Shown: positions 32,714 to 41,277, counted from the first letter of the stretch. The stretch is DNA of 64,000 bases from Streptomyces sp. NBC_00670 (GCF_036226765.1 NZ_CP109017.1:248001-312000), one strand, 5' to 3'. Made by a program: numbers and translations. Notes: a model not told the origin generated them from the sequence alone.

Positions 32714-33925
32714 GTGCCCGTCGTGCGAACCCACTCGGCCCCGCCCGGGGCGCCGCGGAACTCGTCCACGTCGCGCGCACGTGGTCATTACTCGGATCTG
32801 GTGGTGCGCCTGTTGCGCGAGTTCGGCCCGCTCACCCGCGGCGAGCTGGGTGAACTGTGCGGGCTGTCGCGGACCACGTTGTACGAGGTCGTCAGCGGGC
32901 TCGTGGACGGCGGGCTCGTGCTCGCCTCGGTGCCGGACTCCGGACCGCGCGGCCGGGGGCGGCCGGCGGAGAAGCTGGCGCTGAACCCGGAGGCCGGCTG
33001 CGCGGTCGGCATCGACTTCGGCCGGCGGGCGGTCCGCGTGGTCACGATGACGGTGGCCGACGACGACATCGGCAGGGCGCACATGCCGCACCCGGACGAC
33101 GCCCCGTGGCCGGAACGGATCGCCCTGGCACACCGGCTGGCCGGTTCCCTGACCGGCGGCGGACTGCGCCACGGCCTTCTCAGTGGCGTGGGGGTCTCGG
33201 TGCCGGACCCGGCGCCCGGCCCGGCGACACCGGCCGAGCAGCGGACCGTGGCGGTGATGACCGGCCGGGCGTTCGGCACCCGGGCCCGGCTCGACACCGC
33301 CTCCCGGCTGGCGGCCCTGGCCGAGTCGGTGTGGGGTGCGGCCGAGGGGCAGCGGGACGTGCTCTATCTGGAGCTGTCCGAAGAGGTCGGCGGGGGGCTG
33401 GTGAGCGGCGGTGCGCTGCACCGCGGCGCACATGGCCGGTCGGGACGGTTCGGACACATCACCGTGGAGGCCGAGGGACTGCCGTGCGGGTGCGGCGGGC
33501 GCGGCTGTCTGCAGACGGTGGCGTCCACGGGAGCCGTGCTGCGGGCCTGTCCGGACATGGCGGACGTGACGCGACTGGTGGCCGCGGCGCGGTCGGGGGA
33601 GCCTGCCGCCCGCGCGGCGGTGGCGCGGGCCGGGAGCCTCGCGGGGCGGGTGCTGGCCGGGCTGGTGCACGCGGTCGAGCCCGGTGTCGTCGTCGTGGGA
33701 GGCGAACTCCCCAGCGCGGGAACGGTGCTGCTGGAGCCGCTGGAGCGGGAGATGCGCGCGCACGCCACCCTGCGCGGCCCGGGGTCCTCCCCGCCCGTCC
33801 GCCCGGCCGCGCTGGGCGAGTTCGCCGCCGCTCTCGGCGCCCTGTCCCTGCTGCGCCGGCCCGGACGGCGGACGGGCCCCGGCCTCCCGTCCGGTGCCGC
33901 CGTCGGCGTTCGATGCCGCACGTGA
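32714..33925 (+). CDS. ROK-family transcriptional regulator (kinase residues lost)
   Basis: About 403 residues. An N-terminal winged helix (LLREFGPLTRGELGELCGLS, then RTTLYEVVSGLVDGG) is fused to a ROK domain. The zinc-type knuckle CGCGGRGC is kept, but the sugar-kinase parts are worn: the phosphate loop reads VGIDFGRRAVRV, and the usual E-N-D-A-N block carrying the catalytic Asp is LDTASRLAAL. It therefore acts as a sugar- or ligand-sensing repressor, not a kinase. GTG 32714 gives 10 bp from AGGAGG; the ATG at 32705 directly abuts the Shine-Dalgarno and is less likely. It lies downstream of the two-component genes. Confidence 0.82.
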   Translation: MPVVRTHSAPPGAPRNSSTSRARGHYSDLVVRLLREFGPLTRGELGELCGLSRTTLYEVVSGLVDGGLVLASVPDSGPRGRGRPAEKLALNPEAGCAVGIDFGRRAVRVVTMTVADDDIGRAHMPHPDDAPWPERIALAHRLAGSLTGGGLRHGLLSGVGVSVPDPAPGPATPAEQRTVAVMTGRAFGTRARLDTASRLAALAESVWGAAEGQRDVLYLELSEEVGGGLVSGGALHRGAHGRSGRFGHITVEAEGLPCGCGGRGCLQTVASTGAVLRACPDMADVTRLVAAARSGEPAARAAVARAGSLAGRVLAGLVHAVEPGVVVVGGELPSAGTVLLEPLEREMRAHATLRGPGSSPPVRPAALGEFAAALGALSLLRRPGRRTGPGLPSGAAVGVRCRT

Positions 33926-34134
33926 TCGCGTCAGTGATTCCGTGCGCGGTTACGCGGTCATCCCCGATTAACGACGTCATTAATCCGGCTCCGGAATATT
34001 GACGGGACCTCGACACAAAAATGCGTGGCTCCCTAAGCTTCCGACCCGTCACCTTGCGGTGCCGCGCCGCCGTGATTACCGATCCCGCGCCTCCACCGCA
34101 CTTTCCGACAGCGCAAGAGAGGACCGATTTCAGC

Positions 34135-34551
34135 ATGCCCACGAGCAGGCGTGTCCGAAGCGTCATCACCATAGGCATGGCGGCCGCCCTTCTCGGCGTC
34201 GTAGAGGCGAGTCCCGCCTCCGCCGTTCCACTCGGGAAGGTGCACCACGGGAAAGCCACGTTCTACACGGACGCCGGCACCGGCGCCTGCGGAAAGCCGC
34301 TCGACGCGGCGACGCAGCGCATCGTGGCCGTCGCGCAGAAATGGTGGACCACCGCCAACCCCAACAGGGACCCGCTGTGCCACACCAAGGTGCGCGTGAC
34401 CTACCGGGGCAGGTCCATCACCGTCCCGGTCAGGGACAAGTGCTGGGGCTGCGCCCCGAATGCCATCGACCTCGGAGCACCGGCCTTCGCGAAGCTCGGC
34501 AACCCCGCCCAGGGCGTCCTCAAGGGCGTCAAGTGGAAATTCGTCAGGTAA
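34135..34551 (+). CDS. Exported barwin/expansin-like double-psi beta-barrel protein
   Basis: A 138-residue secreted protein: signal peptide with ITIGMAAALLGVVEASPASA, then a single double-psi beta-barrel domain (HHGKATFYTDAGTGACGKPL ... VPVRDKCWGCAPNAIDLG ... GVLKGVKWKFVR) with four Cys for two disulfides. This is the bacterial barwin/expansin-like group that also includes Streptomyces papain-inhibitor-type proteins. It may loosen glycan networks or inhibit cysteine proteases; there is no linked carbohydrate-binding domain. The GH19 gene follows 35 bp later, so the two are probably one transcript. Confidence 0.8.
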   Translation: MPTSRRVRSVITIGMAAALLGVVEASPASAVPLGKVHHGKATFYTDAGTGACGKPLDAATQRIVAVAQKWWTTANPNRDPLCHTKVRVTYRGRSITVPVRDKCWGCAPNAIDLGAPAFAKLGNPAQGVLKGVKWKFVR

Positions 34552-34586
34552 GTCAAGTGCGTCACGTCGTAAGGAGAGTCGTCCCG

Positions 34587-35312
34587 ATGTCCAGAACTCG
34601 CGTACTCGTCGGGCTGTTGGCAGCCCTGTTGTTCTCGACCCTTCTCGTCCCCCTGGCCGCCACGGCGTCGGCCGCCCCGGCCGCGCAGGGTGGCTTCGTC
34701 GTCAACAAGGCCGAATACAACCGCATGTTCCCCCACCACAAGAAGTTCTACAGCTACGCCTCGTTGAAGAAGGCGATGAAGAAGTTCCCGGCCTTCGCGC
34801 ACACCGGAAACGCCGCCGTCAGAAAGCGGGAGGCCGCCGCCTTCCTCGCCAACGTCTCCCACGAGACCGGCGGGCTGAAATACATCGTCGAGCAGAACAA
34901 GGCCGCGTGGTCGAGCTACTGCGACGACGTGAACTTCTCCTACGGCTGCCCGGCCGGCCAGTCCGCCTACCACGGCCGCGGCCCCCTGCAGTTGAGCTGG
35001 AACTTCAACTACAAGGCCGCCGGCGACGCCCTCGGCATCGACCTGCTGCACCACCCCGGCCTCGTCCAGAAGAACGCCGTCGTCGCCTGGAAGACGGCGC
35101 TCTGGTTCTGGATGCGGTCGGCGGGCTCCGGCACGACGACTCCCCACCACGCGATGGTGAGCGGTGCCGGATTCGGGCAGACCATCCGCGCCATCAACGG
35201 CAGCATCGAATGCAACGGTGGCAACCCGGCGCAGGTGCACGACCGCGTCGTCACGTACACGAAGTTCGCCAAGCTCCTGCACGTCGCGCCCGGCAAGAAG
35301 AAGAGCTGCTGA
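34587..35312 (+). CDS. Exported GH19 chitinase (no binding module)
   Basis: A 241-residue secreted endochitinase. ATG 34587 has AAGGAG upstream, and the signal peptide is LLAALLFSTLLVPLAATASA. The GH19 catalytic Glu pair is present: E93 in NVSHETGGLKY and E102 in YIVEQN. The core motif AYHGRGPLQLSWNFNY and the C-terminal INGSIECNGGNPAQVHDRV match the class-IV-like bacterial GH19 enzymes. No chitin-binding domain or linker is attached, unlike many Streptomyces GH19 enzymes that are antifungal. It ends in a Lys-rich tail with a final Cys. A strong hairpin follows. Confidence 0.93.
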   Translation: MSRTRVLVGLLAALLFSTLLVPLAATASAAPAAQGGFVVNKAEYNRMFPHHKKFYSYASLKKAMKKFPAFAHTGNAAVRKREAAAFLANVSHETGGLKYIVEQNKAAWSSYCDDVNFSYGCPAGQSAYHGRGPLQLSWNFNYKAAGDALGIDLLHHPGLVQKNAVVAWKTALWFWMRSAGSGTTTPHHAMVSGAGFGQTIRAINGSIECNGGNPAQVHDRVVTYTKFAKLLHVAPGKKKSC

Positions 35313-35385
35313 CGGACGCTCCCCGTGGTCACGCGCGCGGGTTCCCGGCCCGACGGACGTGGCCTCGCAGCGTGACCGCCTTCGG

Positions 35386-35416
35386 CCCCGCCCGGCGGCG
35401 AACCCGCCGGGCGGGG
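35386..35416 (+). terminator. Hairpin terminator after the GH19 gene
   Basis: A 13-bp stem (35386-35398 with 35404-35416) and a 5-base loop, 73 bp after the GH19 stop; two more pairs form after a one-base bulge. Confidence 0.65.
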
Positions 35417-35459
35417 GCCCGTACCCGATCCGACGGCACCGAATCCGACGGGAACGACC

Positions 35460-35981
35460 ATGCACATATCCAAACCCCTCGCCACGCTGCTGACCGCCGC
35501 CGCGGCGACGACCGCGCTGTCCGCCACCGGCACCGCACCGGCCGCCGCGGCGCCCGCTCCCTCCGCTCCCTCCGTCCGCTCCGTGCAGACGCTGCGGGCC
35601 CAGGTGCTCAAGCTGACCAACGACCGACGGGTCGCGGCCGGCTGTCCCCGGCTCAAGGCCAGCCCGGCGCTCACCAGGGCCGCCCAGCGGCACTCCGCGG
35701 ACATGGCCCGGCACGACTTCTTCGACCACACCGGCTCCAACGGGAGCACCCTGGTGGACAGGGCGGAGAACGCCGGGTACACCGGCTGGAACGCACTCGC
35801 GGAGAACATCGCCGGGGGGCAGCGTTCCGCCGCCGCGGTGGTCAGAAGCTGGATGAAGTCCCCGGGACACCGGGCGAACATCCTCAACTGTTCGCTCGAG
35901 CACCTGGGCGTCGGCTATGTGAAGAAGAGCGGTACCCAGCACGTGACCTACTGGACGCAGGACTTCGGCAGCAAGTTCTGA
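35460..35981 (+). CDS. Exported CAP/SCP-PR1 domain protein
   Basis: A 173-residue secreted protein with an Ala-rich signal peptide (LLTAAAATTALSATGTAPAA) and one CAP domain. The CAP pocket His and Glu lie in RHSADMARHDFFDHTG and ALAENIAGGQ; the later motif VRSWMKSPGHRANILNCSLE completes the family signature. Bacterial CAP proteins are of uncertain function; plant and fungal relatives bind sterols and include PR-1 antifungal proteins. Its position among wall-attacking enzymes makes a related role plausible (inference). It ends 6 bp before a 62-bp perfect palindrome. Confidence 0.88.
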   Translation: MHISKPLATLLTAAAATTALSATGTAPAAAAPAPSAPSVRSVQTLRAQVLKLTNDRRVAAGCPRLKASPALTRAAQRHSADMARHDFFDHTGSNGSTLVDRAENAGYTGWNALAENIAGGQRSAAAVVRSWMKSPGHRANILNCSLEHLGVGYVKKSGTQHVTYWTQDFGSKF

Positions 35982-35987
35982 CCACGA

Positions 35988-36049
35988 CACCATGACCGCC
36001 GCTCGCGGTGTGCCGCTGCAGCGGCACACCGCGAGCGGCGGTCATGGTG
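35988..36049. terminator. 62-bp perfect palindrome, probable bidirectional terminator
   Basis: Two 31-base arms with no loop: every base from 35988 to 36018 pairs with 36049 down to 36019, centred on CTGCAG. It sits between the CAP gene and the convergent GH64 gene. A stem this long with zero spacer is rare and usually unstable in cloning. Confidence 0.85.
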
Positions 36050-36105
36050 CGGGGCCCCACGCGCCGGGGGCCCCTGGCAGGGAGGGGCCCCGGCGCGGAG
36101 CGGGA

Positions 36106-37335
36106 TCAGAACGGGGTGAGCGTCAACTGCAGGCGCTTGGGCGCGGGGTCCTCGACGTACGAGGCGAAGTTCGCGACGTCGTCGAAGGCGAAGCCGTACG
36201 CCTTGCCGTTCTTCACCACCGAGTGGATCGCCCGGGCGTAGTGGTTGGTGACAGTGGGCTGGTAGAACGCCGCCGGGCGCGCGGTGGGCTGGGCGCCGGC
36301 GCGCAGCAGCGTGGAGCGGTTGAAGCCCGCTCCGAGCACGGCGGCCACCGGCCCGAGCACCCCGTCGTTGGGGGCGAGCAGGGCGCCGTCGCAGAAGAGG
36401 ATGTCGCGTGTGGTGGGCTTGTCGAAGGAGATGGTGGCGGGGCCGTGGAAGGTCAGTCTGCCGCCGCTCACCCGGCCGGTGAAGGTGCCCGCGTTCGTCT
36501 TGATCGTGAGGTCGTGCTGCTTGTAGTGGTCCCACACCTTCTCGATGTAGGGGTGGTAGTAGTCCTTCGGGAAGCGGCCGGCGTCGAGGCCGTGGCTGGG
36601 GGCGATGACGCGCAGGCCCTTGACCACCAGACGGTCGAACGCCTCGTGCCGCCGCATGGCCTTGAAGACGTCCGCCCTGCCTCCCTTGCGGACCTCGCCG
36701 GTGGTGTGGTGGCCGCGGCCGGTCAGCCGGAGGTTCATCGGGATGCTGAACATGTCGACCATGGTGGTGTTGCAGTGCATGCCGGAGCCGTCGTAGGTGA
36801 ACTCCGCGAAGTCGTGCAGCACGTGGTAGTTGGGGTCGGACGAGACCCAGCCGGCCGGGTGCTGGATCGCGGGCCGGCCGTCACCGTCCCGCACCACCTT
36901 GAACTTCAGCTTCCTGCCCATGGAGACGTAGATCCGGCCGGACATCCGGGGCAGGTGCAGGTGGGTCGCCCCGTTCGCCTTCAGCGGGAGGGCGTAGTCC
37001 GTGAAGCCGTTCGCCCCGTTGTCGGAGAGGGCGATCGGGACCGCCTTGCCCGCATGGTTGACGTGGACCTGCTTGCCGGCCGGGTTGGTGCCGACGATGT
37101 ACACATGGACCGCGGAGTTGTTGTGCGTCCCGCTGTGGTTGACGACCGTCAGCGGCAGCTTCCCCCCGGCCGCCGCGGCACTCGCAGTCGCGTCCGACTG
37201 CCCGGCGGCCGGGGCGCCCGACTCGGCGAAGGACAGCGGGGCGGCGGCGTACAGCGCGGAGCCGGCCAGGACCGCACTTCCCGCGGCCCGGAGCAGGGAA
37301 CGCCGCGCCAGCTCACGCGGTTGATCGTGCGTCAT
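36106..37335 (-). CDS. Tat-exported GH64 beta-1,3-glucanase
   Basis: A 409-residue enzyme. The start is the ATG at 37335 behind GAAGGAG. The signal peptide carries a twin-Arg motif, RRSLLRAAGSAVLAGSAL, indicating Tat export. The body is a GH64 thaumatin-like beta-1,3-glucanase: YIVGTNPAGKQVHVNHAG, then DFAEFTYDGSGMHCNTTMVD (the conserved Glu/Asp region), MRRHEAFDRLVVKG and GLDAGRFPKDYYHPYIE. Family enzymes cut beta-1,3-glucan to pentaose-sized products and inhibit fungi. No CBM is fused. It is divergent from a protease gene. Confidence 0.92.
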   Translation of the reverse strand: MTHDQPRELARRSLLRAAGSAVLAGSALYAAAPLSFAESGAPAAGQSDATASAAAAGGKLPLTVVNHSGTHNNSAVHVYIVGTNPAGKQVHVNHAGKAVPIALSDNGANGFTDYALPLKANGATHLHLPRMSGRIYVSMGRKLKFKVVRDGDGRPAIQHPAGWVSSDPNYHVLHDFAEFTYDGSGMHCNTTMVDMFSIPMNLRLTGRGHHTTGEVRKGGRADVFKAMRRHEAFDRLVVKGLRVIAPSHGLDAGRFPKDYYHPYIEKVWDHYKQHDLTIKTNAGTFTGRVSGGRLTFHGPATISFDKPTTRDILFCDGALLAPNDGVLGPVAAVLGAGFNRSTLLRAGAQPTARPAAFYQPTVTNHYARAIHSVVKNGKAYGFAFDDVANFASYVEDPAPKRLQLTLTPF

Positions 37336-37684
37336 CCGGAATACTCCTTCACTCATTGGTTCTCGTCGTGGACCCGGTGTTTTCCACCGCGGCCGGGTGA
37401 CGATGCCACCGCGGCCGGGCCGCCGGGGCGAGAGCGTGGGGCGCTCTCGGGTCGACCCGCAGCAGATCGCCGACGGCGAGGGTGACCGTACCGCAATTCC
37501 CGGCGCATTCCAGCAGCTTCCGAAAGGATTTCCACCGGGCCGATGGATTTGATTTGTTCCGCATTTTTTCCCGACGTATTTCATGGGCCGGACCGCTCCA
37601 CTCGTGTCACGCTGTCGACGCCCCCGGTCTCCTATTCGTCCGGGGTGCCGGAAATAAATCCCCGACCTATTCGGAGTTGTTTTG
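37336..37684. other. 349-bp divergent region between GH64 and protease genes
   Basis: It holds the promoters of both exported-enzyme genes. It is less GC-rich than its surroundings, with T-rich stretches around 37545-37600. No palindrome shared with the other enzyme promoters was found by eye, and no gene is credible here. Confidence 0.45.
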
Positions 37685-38683
37685 ATGAAGCGCACGGGCG
37701 TTGTTCTCGGTGCTCTTGCCCTGTCCGCCACGGGCTGGGTCGGCAGCGCCGCCGCGGCCACTCACGCGACCGGCACCACCACCGCCGACGACGACACGCA
37801 GGTGACGTCCTTCTCCGCACAGGAGCAGGACGCCGCGCTGAAGTTCTGGACCCCCGAGCGGCTCGCCTCCGCGAAGGAGATGACCGTCGGCGACGTCCCG
37901 ACGGGCGGCTCCGCCGACACCCCGGTCACCTCCGGCGCGGACGCGAGCGTGGCCCCGGCCACGGGCACCGGGGCGGGTGACGTCAGCGCGGCCGCCGTCA
38001 CCCGGCCCAAGGCGTGGAAGGGCGGCGGGCTGATCCGCAAGACGGCCGGCAAGGTCTTCTTCCAGGCGAACTCCGGCACGTACACCTGCTCCGCGACGGT
38101 CGCCAACAGCAAGAACGGCTCCGTCGTCCTCACCGCCGGTCACTGCGTGGTCGACGGCCAGAGCGGGGAGGTCTACCGCAACTGGGTCTTCATCCCCGCC
38201 TACCACCAGGGCAACCGCCCCTACGGCACCTTCACCGCGAAGAAGCTGTTCCACAGCAAGCGCTACGTCACCTCCGGCGCCAACGCCAACTGGGACTTCG
38301 GCTTCGCCCGGCTGAGCAAGCACAACGGCCGTACGCTCAAACAGATCGTCGGCGCCCAGGGCATCAAGTTCAACCACCCGAACGGCCAGAAGGTGCACTC
38401 CTTCGGCTACGGCGGTTCGGCGGCGGAGGGCAGCGGCGAACGTCTGAACCACTGCGTCGGCAAGGAGCACAAGGACACCGGCCGCCCGGGCTCGACCATG
38501 TGGGGCATCGACTGCGTGCAGTCCGGCGGCTCCAGCGGCGGCGGCTTCCTGGCCGGGTTCAAGCCCGCCACCGGCAAGGGCTTCCTGATCGGCAACATCA
38601 GTGTGGGCGCCGGCAACAGTGAGTACCACCCCTACCTGGGCAAGGTGGCCCGGACCGTGTACCGCAAGGCCGCCGGCGCGTGA
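37685..38683 (+). CDS. Exported trypsin-like serine protease
   Basis: A 332-residue secreted protease with a signal peptide (VVLGALALSATGWVGSAAAA), a propeptide of about 85 residues rich in Ala/Thr, and a chymotrypsin-fold domain. The catalytic triad is visible: His in VLTAGHCVVD, Asp in NWDFGFARL, Ser in GGSSGGGFLAG. The Ser and disulfide arrangement fits the V8/glutamyl-endopeptidase-like bacterial group. ATG 37685 has GGAG eight bases upstream. It lies 35 bp before the GH128 gene and is probably co-transcribed. Its likely role is degrading mannoprotein or other wall protein (inference). Confidence 0.9.
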   Translation: MKRTGVVLGALALSATGWVGSAAAATHATGTTTADDDTQVTSFSAQEQDAALKFWTPERLASAKEMTVGDVPTGGSADTPVTSGADASVAPATGTGAGDVSAAAVTRPKAWKGGGLIRKTAGKVFFQANSGTYTCSATVANSKNGSVVLTAGHCVVDGQSGEVYRNWVFIPAYHQGNRPYGTFTAKKLFHSKRYVTSGANANWDFGFARLSKHNGRTLKQIVGAQGIKFNHPNGQKVHSFGYGGSAAEGSGERLNHCVGKEHKDTGRPGSTMWGIDCVQSGGSSGGGFLAGFKPATGKGFLIGNISVGAGNSEYHPYLGKVARTVYRKAAGA

Positions 38684-38718
38684 CCCGGTCGGACCGCTCC
38701 ACCGGAAGGAGTATCCGT

Positions 38719-39591
38719 ATGCGAAGAACACGCGTGGTCACCGCGGTGCTGACGGGCGCGATGCTGCTGCCGCTGGGAACGGCGGAGGCCGGCGGCGCGC
38801 ACGCCGCGGCGGCGACGGCGGACACGGCGGCGGCCACCGCCCCGGTGTCCGCCGCGGCGGCGACGAAGAAGGGCATCAGCGCCTGGAAATTCGACGGCGT
38901 CACCAAGGCCATGGCCAACGCCAAGGTCGGCTGGTTCTACACCTGGTCCTCGGGCCGGGGCGGGATCAAGGCGCCTGCCGGCGTCGAGTTCGTCCCCATG
39001 ATCTGGGGGCCGCAGTCGGTGAACAGGACGGAGCTCCGGCGGGCCAAGGCGCAGGGCAAGGTCCTGCTCGGCTTCAACGAGCCCGACTTCGCACAGCAGT
39101 CGAACATGACGGTCGAGCAGGCCCTCGACCTGTGGCCGCGGCTGCAGGCGACCGGTATGCGTCTCGGCGCCCCCGCGGTCGCTTCCGGCGCCGACGTCCC
39201 CGGTGGCTGGCTGGACCGTTTCATGAAGGGTGCGGCCGCACGGCACTACCGGGTCGACTTCATCCCGCTGCACTGGTACGGCGCGGACTTCGACAGCACG
39301 CGGGCGACCAGGCAGTTGCGCGCCTACCTCAAGGCCACGTACAAGCGGTACAAGAAGCCGATCTGGCTCACCGAGTACGCGCTGACCGACTTCTCCGGCG
39401 GGGTGGCCCGCTACCCCACGAAGGCGCGGCAGGCCGCGTTCGTGAAGAAGTCGACGGCCATGCTCAACCGGCAGTCCTACGTTCGGCGTTACGCCTGGTT
39501 CACGCTCTCCACGAGCCGTGGTGACGGGACGGGGCTGTACCACGGGGCGAAGGCCAACAAGGTGGGTGCCGCCTACCGGGCGGCACGCTGA
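38719..39591 (+). CDS. Exported GH128 beta-1,3-glucanase
   Basis: A 290-residue secreted glycosidase. ATG 38719 follows GGAAGGA; the signal peptide is VVTAVLTGAMLLPLGTAEA. The catalytic Glu residues are E121 in LLGFNEPDFAQQ and E219 in IWLTEYALTDF, with FIPLHWYGADFD between them, the signature of GH128 (Asl1-like) beta-1,3-glucanases. Together with GH64 and GH19 enzymes nearby it gives coverage of the two main fungal wall glycans. No CBM is attached. A hairpin terminator follows within 10 bp. Confidence 0.92.
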   Translation: MRRTRVVTAVLTGAMLLPLGTAEAGGAHAAAATADTAAATAPVSAAAATKKGISAWKFDGVTKAMANAKVGWFYTWSSGRGGIKAPAGVEFVPMIWGPQSVNRTELRRAKAQGKVLLGFNEPDFAQQSNMTVEQALDLWPRLQATGMRLGAPAVASGADVPGGWLDRFMKGAAARHYRVDFIPLHWYGADFDSTRATRQLRAYLKATYKRYKKPIWLTEYALTDFSGGVARYPTKARQAAFVKKSTAMLNRQSYVRRYAWFTLSTSRGDGTGLYHGAKANKVGAAYRAAR

Positions 39592-39597
39592 AGGCAG

Positions 39598-39636
39598 GGG
39601 CTCGGACCACGGCACACCGGCCGGCGGTCCGAGCCC
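39598..39636 (+). terminator. Hairpin terminator after the GH128 gene
   Basis: GGGCTCGGACC (39598-39608) pairs with GGTCCGAGCCC (39626-39636) over 11 bp; the 17-base loop itself contains CCGGCCGG. Confidence 0.7.
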
Positions 39637-39742
39637 TTCGGCGTGCGTGCCGAGGGGCACCGTTCCGGAGCGCGCACAAGGGCCGGCCGTGCCCGACTCG
39701 CACGCGCGCGGGCCGACCGTGCCAGACTCGCACACACGAAGA

Positions 39743-39772
39743 CCGGCCGCACCCGGTTGCGGGTACGGCCGG
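39743..39772 (-). terminator. Hairpin terminator after the sulfatase gene
   Basis: A 13-bp stem with one mismatch (39743-39755 with 39760-39772) and a 4-base loop, just past the minus-strand sulfatase stop. Confidence 0.65.
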
Positions 39773-39798
39773 CCGTGGGGGAGCGCGCTATCGCCGGA

Positions 39799-41277
39799 TC
39801 ACAGGTGGCCGGCCTTCCAGCAACCGTCGCCGTGGCAGTTCTCCAGCCTGGTCAGTTGCTTGTGGAGTTGTTTCAGCCGTGTCGTGGCCAGCCTGCCCAC
39901 GATGTTGTCGAGCTCGTTCGGGTCAGTGCTCAGGTCGTAGTACTCCTTGGCGCCGCCGGCGTACTCGACGTACAGGAACTGCCGAGTGCGCATGGCGTGG
40001 TAGCTCGGCGGGTTGCCCTCCACCGGTTGCTGGCTGTCGGGATCGGTCGGCGACGGATCGACGTGGCGGTGTTCGATCATGTTGGCCTGCCGCCAGCCGC
40101 TCGCCTTCCCGTCGGCCAGGAGCGGCAGCATGCTGTGACCGTCCACGCGCGAGGGAACGGTGGCGCCCGCCATCCGTTCGAAGGTGGGCGCGAAGTCGAT
40201 GTTCGAGGTCGCGGCGTCGGTCCGGCTCCCGGCCGCGACACCGGGGCCGGTGACCACCAGGGGCACCTTGATGTCGGTGTCGAACGCGGTCTGCTTGCCG
40301 GCCTGGAGCTGGTACTCCCCGAGGTGGAAGCCGTTATCGGAGGTGAAGACCACGTAGGTGCGGTTGGCGACGCCCGACTTGGTGAGCTGGGTACGCATGG
40401 CCGCGAGCATCCGGTTGATCGCCAGCATCGACTGGGCGCGCTTGCGGAACTTGCGGTCGATCTTGTCCAGTTGGCTCTGGCCGAGCCGGTCCCGCTTGGC
40501 GAGCCACGACGGCGCGTTGGCCGGCATCTTGTTGAACGCGGGGCTCCGCGGCGCCTTCAGACCGGGCAACGCGTTCTCGTCCTGGGGCGCGGGCGTCGAG
40601 GGGCTGTGCGGTGTGAAGGGCGCGAGTTCCAGCAGGAACGGCTTGCCCGCGTTCGCGGACTTCTTGATGAACGCCTTGCCCTTCTTGGTCAGGACGGTGT
40701 TCAGGTAGTCCTTGTCCTTCCCGCCGTGGGACTCGATCCGGTGGTTGTCGGAGATCTTGTAGTGGTAGCCCTCGTAGCCGGGGCCGACCACGTTCCACTG
40801 GCTCCAGCCCGGGGGCACGTAGGGCTTCTTGCCGTCGATCCTGTCGGTGGGCTTGTATCCGTTGAGGTACTTGCCCATCATCGCGGTCCGGTACCCCTTG
40901 GCGTGCAGGGCCGTGGCGAAGGTGTGCTTCTCGTCGCCGTTCGCGTGGAACTTGCCGAACCCGCCGTCCGGTGCCTCGTTGGTGAGAACCCCCGTGTTGT
41001 GCGGGAATTGGCCGGTGAAGATGGACGACCGGGAGGGACAGCACAGTGAATTGCTGACCTCGTGGTTGTTGAAGGTCATGCCCTGCGCCTGCATTTTCTG
41101 CACCTCCGGCACGTATGGCAGGAGGTTGGAGGACATGTCGTCGGTGAGGACGAACACGATGTTGGGTTTACTGGCGGCGGCATCGGCGGTGGGAAAGGAA
41201 TTGGCCGCCTGCTGGACGCCCAGTGGAAGAGCCACTGCGGCGGCCAGCGTCGCCATTAGTGTGCGCGCACGAATCAT
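39799..41277 (-). CDS. Exported type I sulfatase
   Basis: A 492-residue secreted arylsulfatase-family enzyme: signal peptide LMATLAAAVALPLGVQQAA, metal-binding Asp pair in NIVFVLTDDMSS (D46, D47), and the formylglycine signature CxPSR with C79 in NSLCCPSRSSIFTGQ. The downstream motif YVVFTSDNGFHLGEYQLQAG is also intact. Activity needs a formylglycine-generating enzyme, which is not in this window. The likely substrate is a sulfated glycan or N-acetylglucosamine-type sugar; the family pattern (MMGKYLNGY, FAPTFERMAGA) fits glycan sulfatases. It is convergent with the GH128 gene. Confidence 0.9.
   Translation of the reverse strand: MIRARTLMATLAAAVALPLGVQQAANSFPTADAAASKPNIVFVLTDDMSSNLLPYVPEVQKMQAQGMTFNNHEVSNSLCCPSRSSIFTGQFPHNTGVLTNEAPDGGFGKFHANGDEKHTFATALHAKGYRTAMMGKYLNGYKPTDRIDGKKPYVPPGWSQWNVVGPGYEGYHYKISDNHRIESHGGKDKDYLNTVLTKKGKAFIKKSANAGKPFLLELAPFTPHSPSTPAPQDENALPGLKAPRSPAFNKMPANAPSWLAKRDRLGQSQLDKIDRKFRKRAQSMLAINRMLAAMRTQLTKSGVANRTYVVFTSDNGFHLGEYQLQAGKQTAFDTDIKVPLVVTGPGVAAGSRTDAATSNIDFAPTFERMAGATVPSRVDGHSMLPLLADGKASGWRQANMIEHRHVDPSPTDPDSQQPVEGNPPSYHAMRTRQFLYVEYAGGAKEYYDLSTDPNELDNIVGRLATTRLKQLHKQLTRLENCHGDGCWKAGHL

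Noticed and set aside
30983..33763. A 926-codon minus-strand open frame across the two-component and ROK genes
   Set aside because: No recognisable domain; the opposite strand carries complete RR, HK and ROK motifs.
34351..34380. Frameshift or fusion between the barwin-like and GH19 genes
   Set aside because: Both frames are complete with separate signal peptides and ribosome binding sites; the overlapping long frame is chance.
35988..36049. Insertion-sequence end or attachment site
   Set aside because: No transposase, integrase or target duplication is nearby; the position between convergent genes fits a terminator.
37482..37685. A 67-codon plus-strand frame in the GH64-protease gap
   Set aside because: No ribosome binding site or family resemblance; it runs into the protease start.
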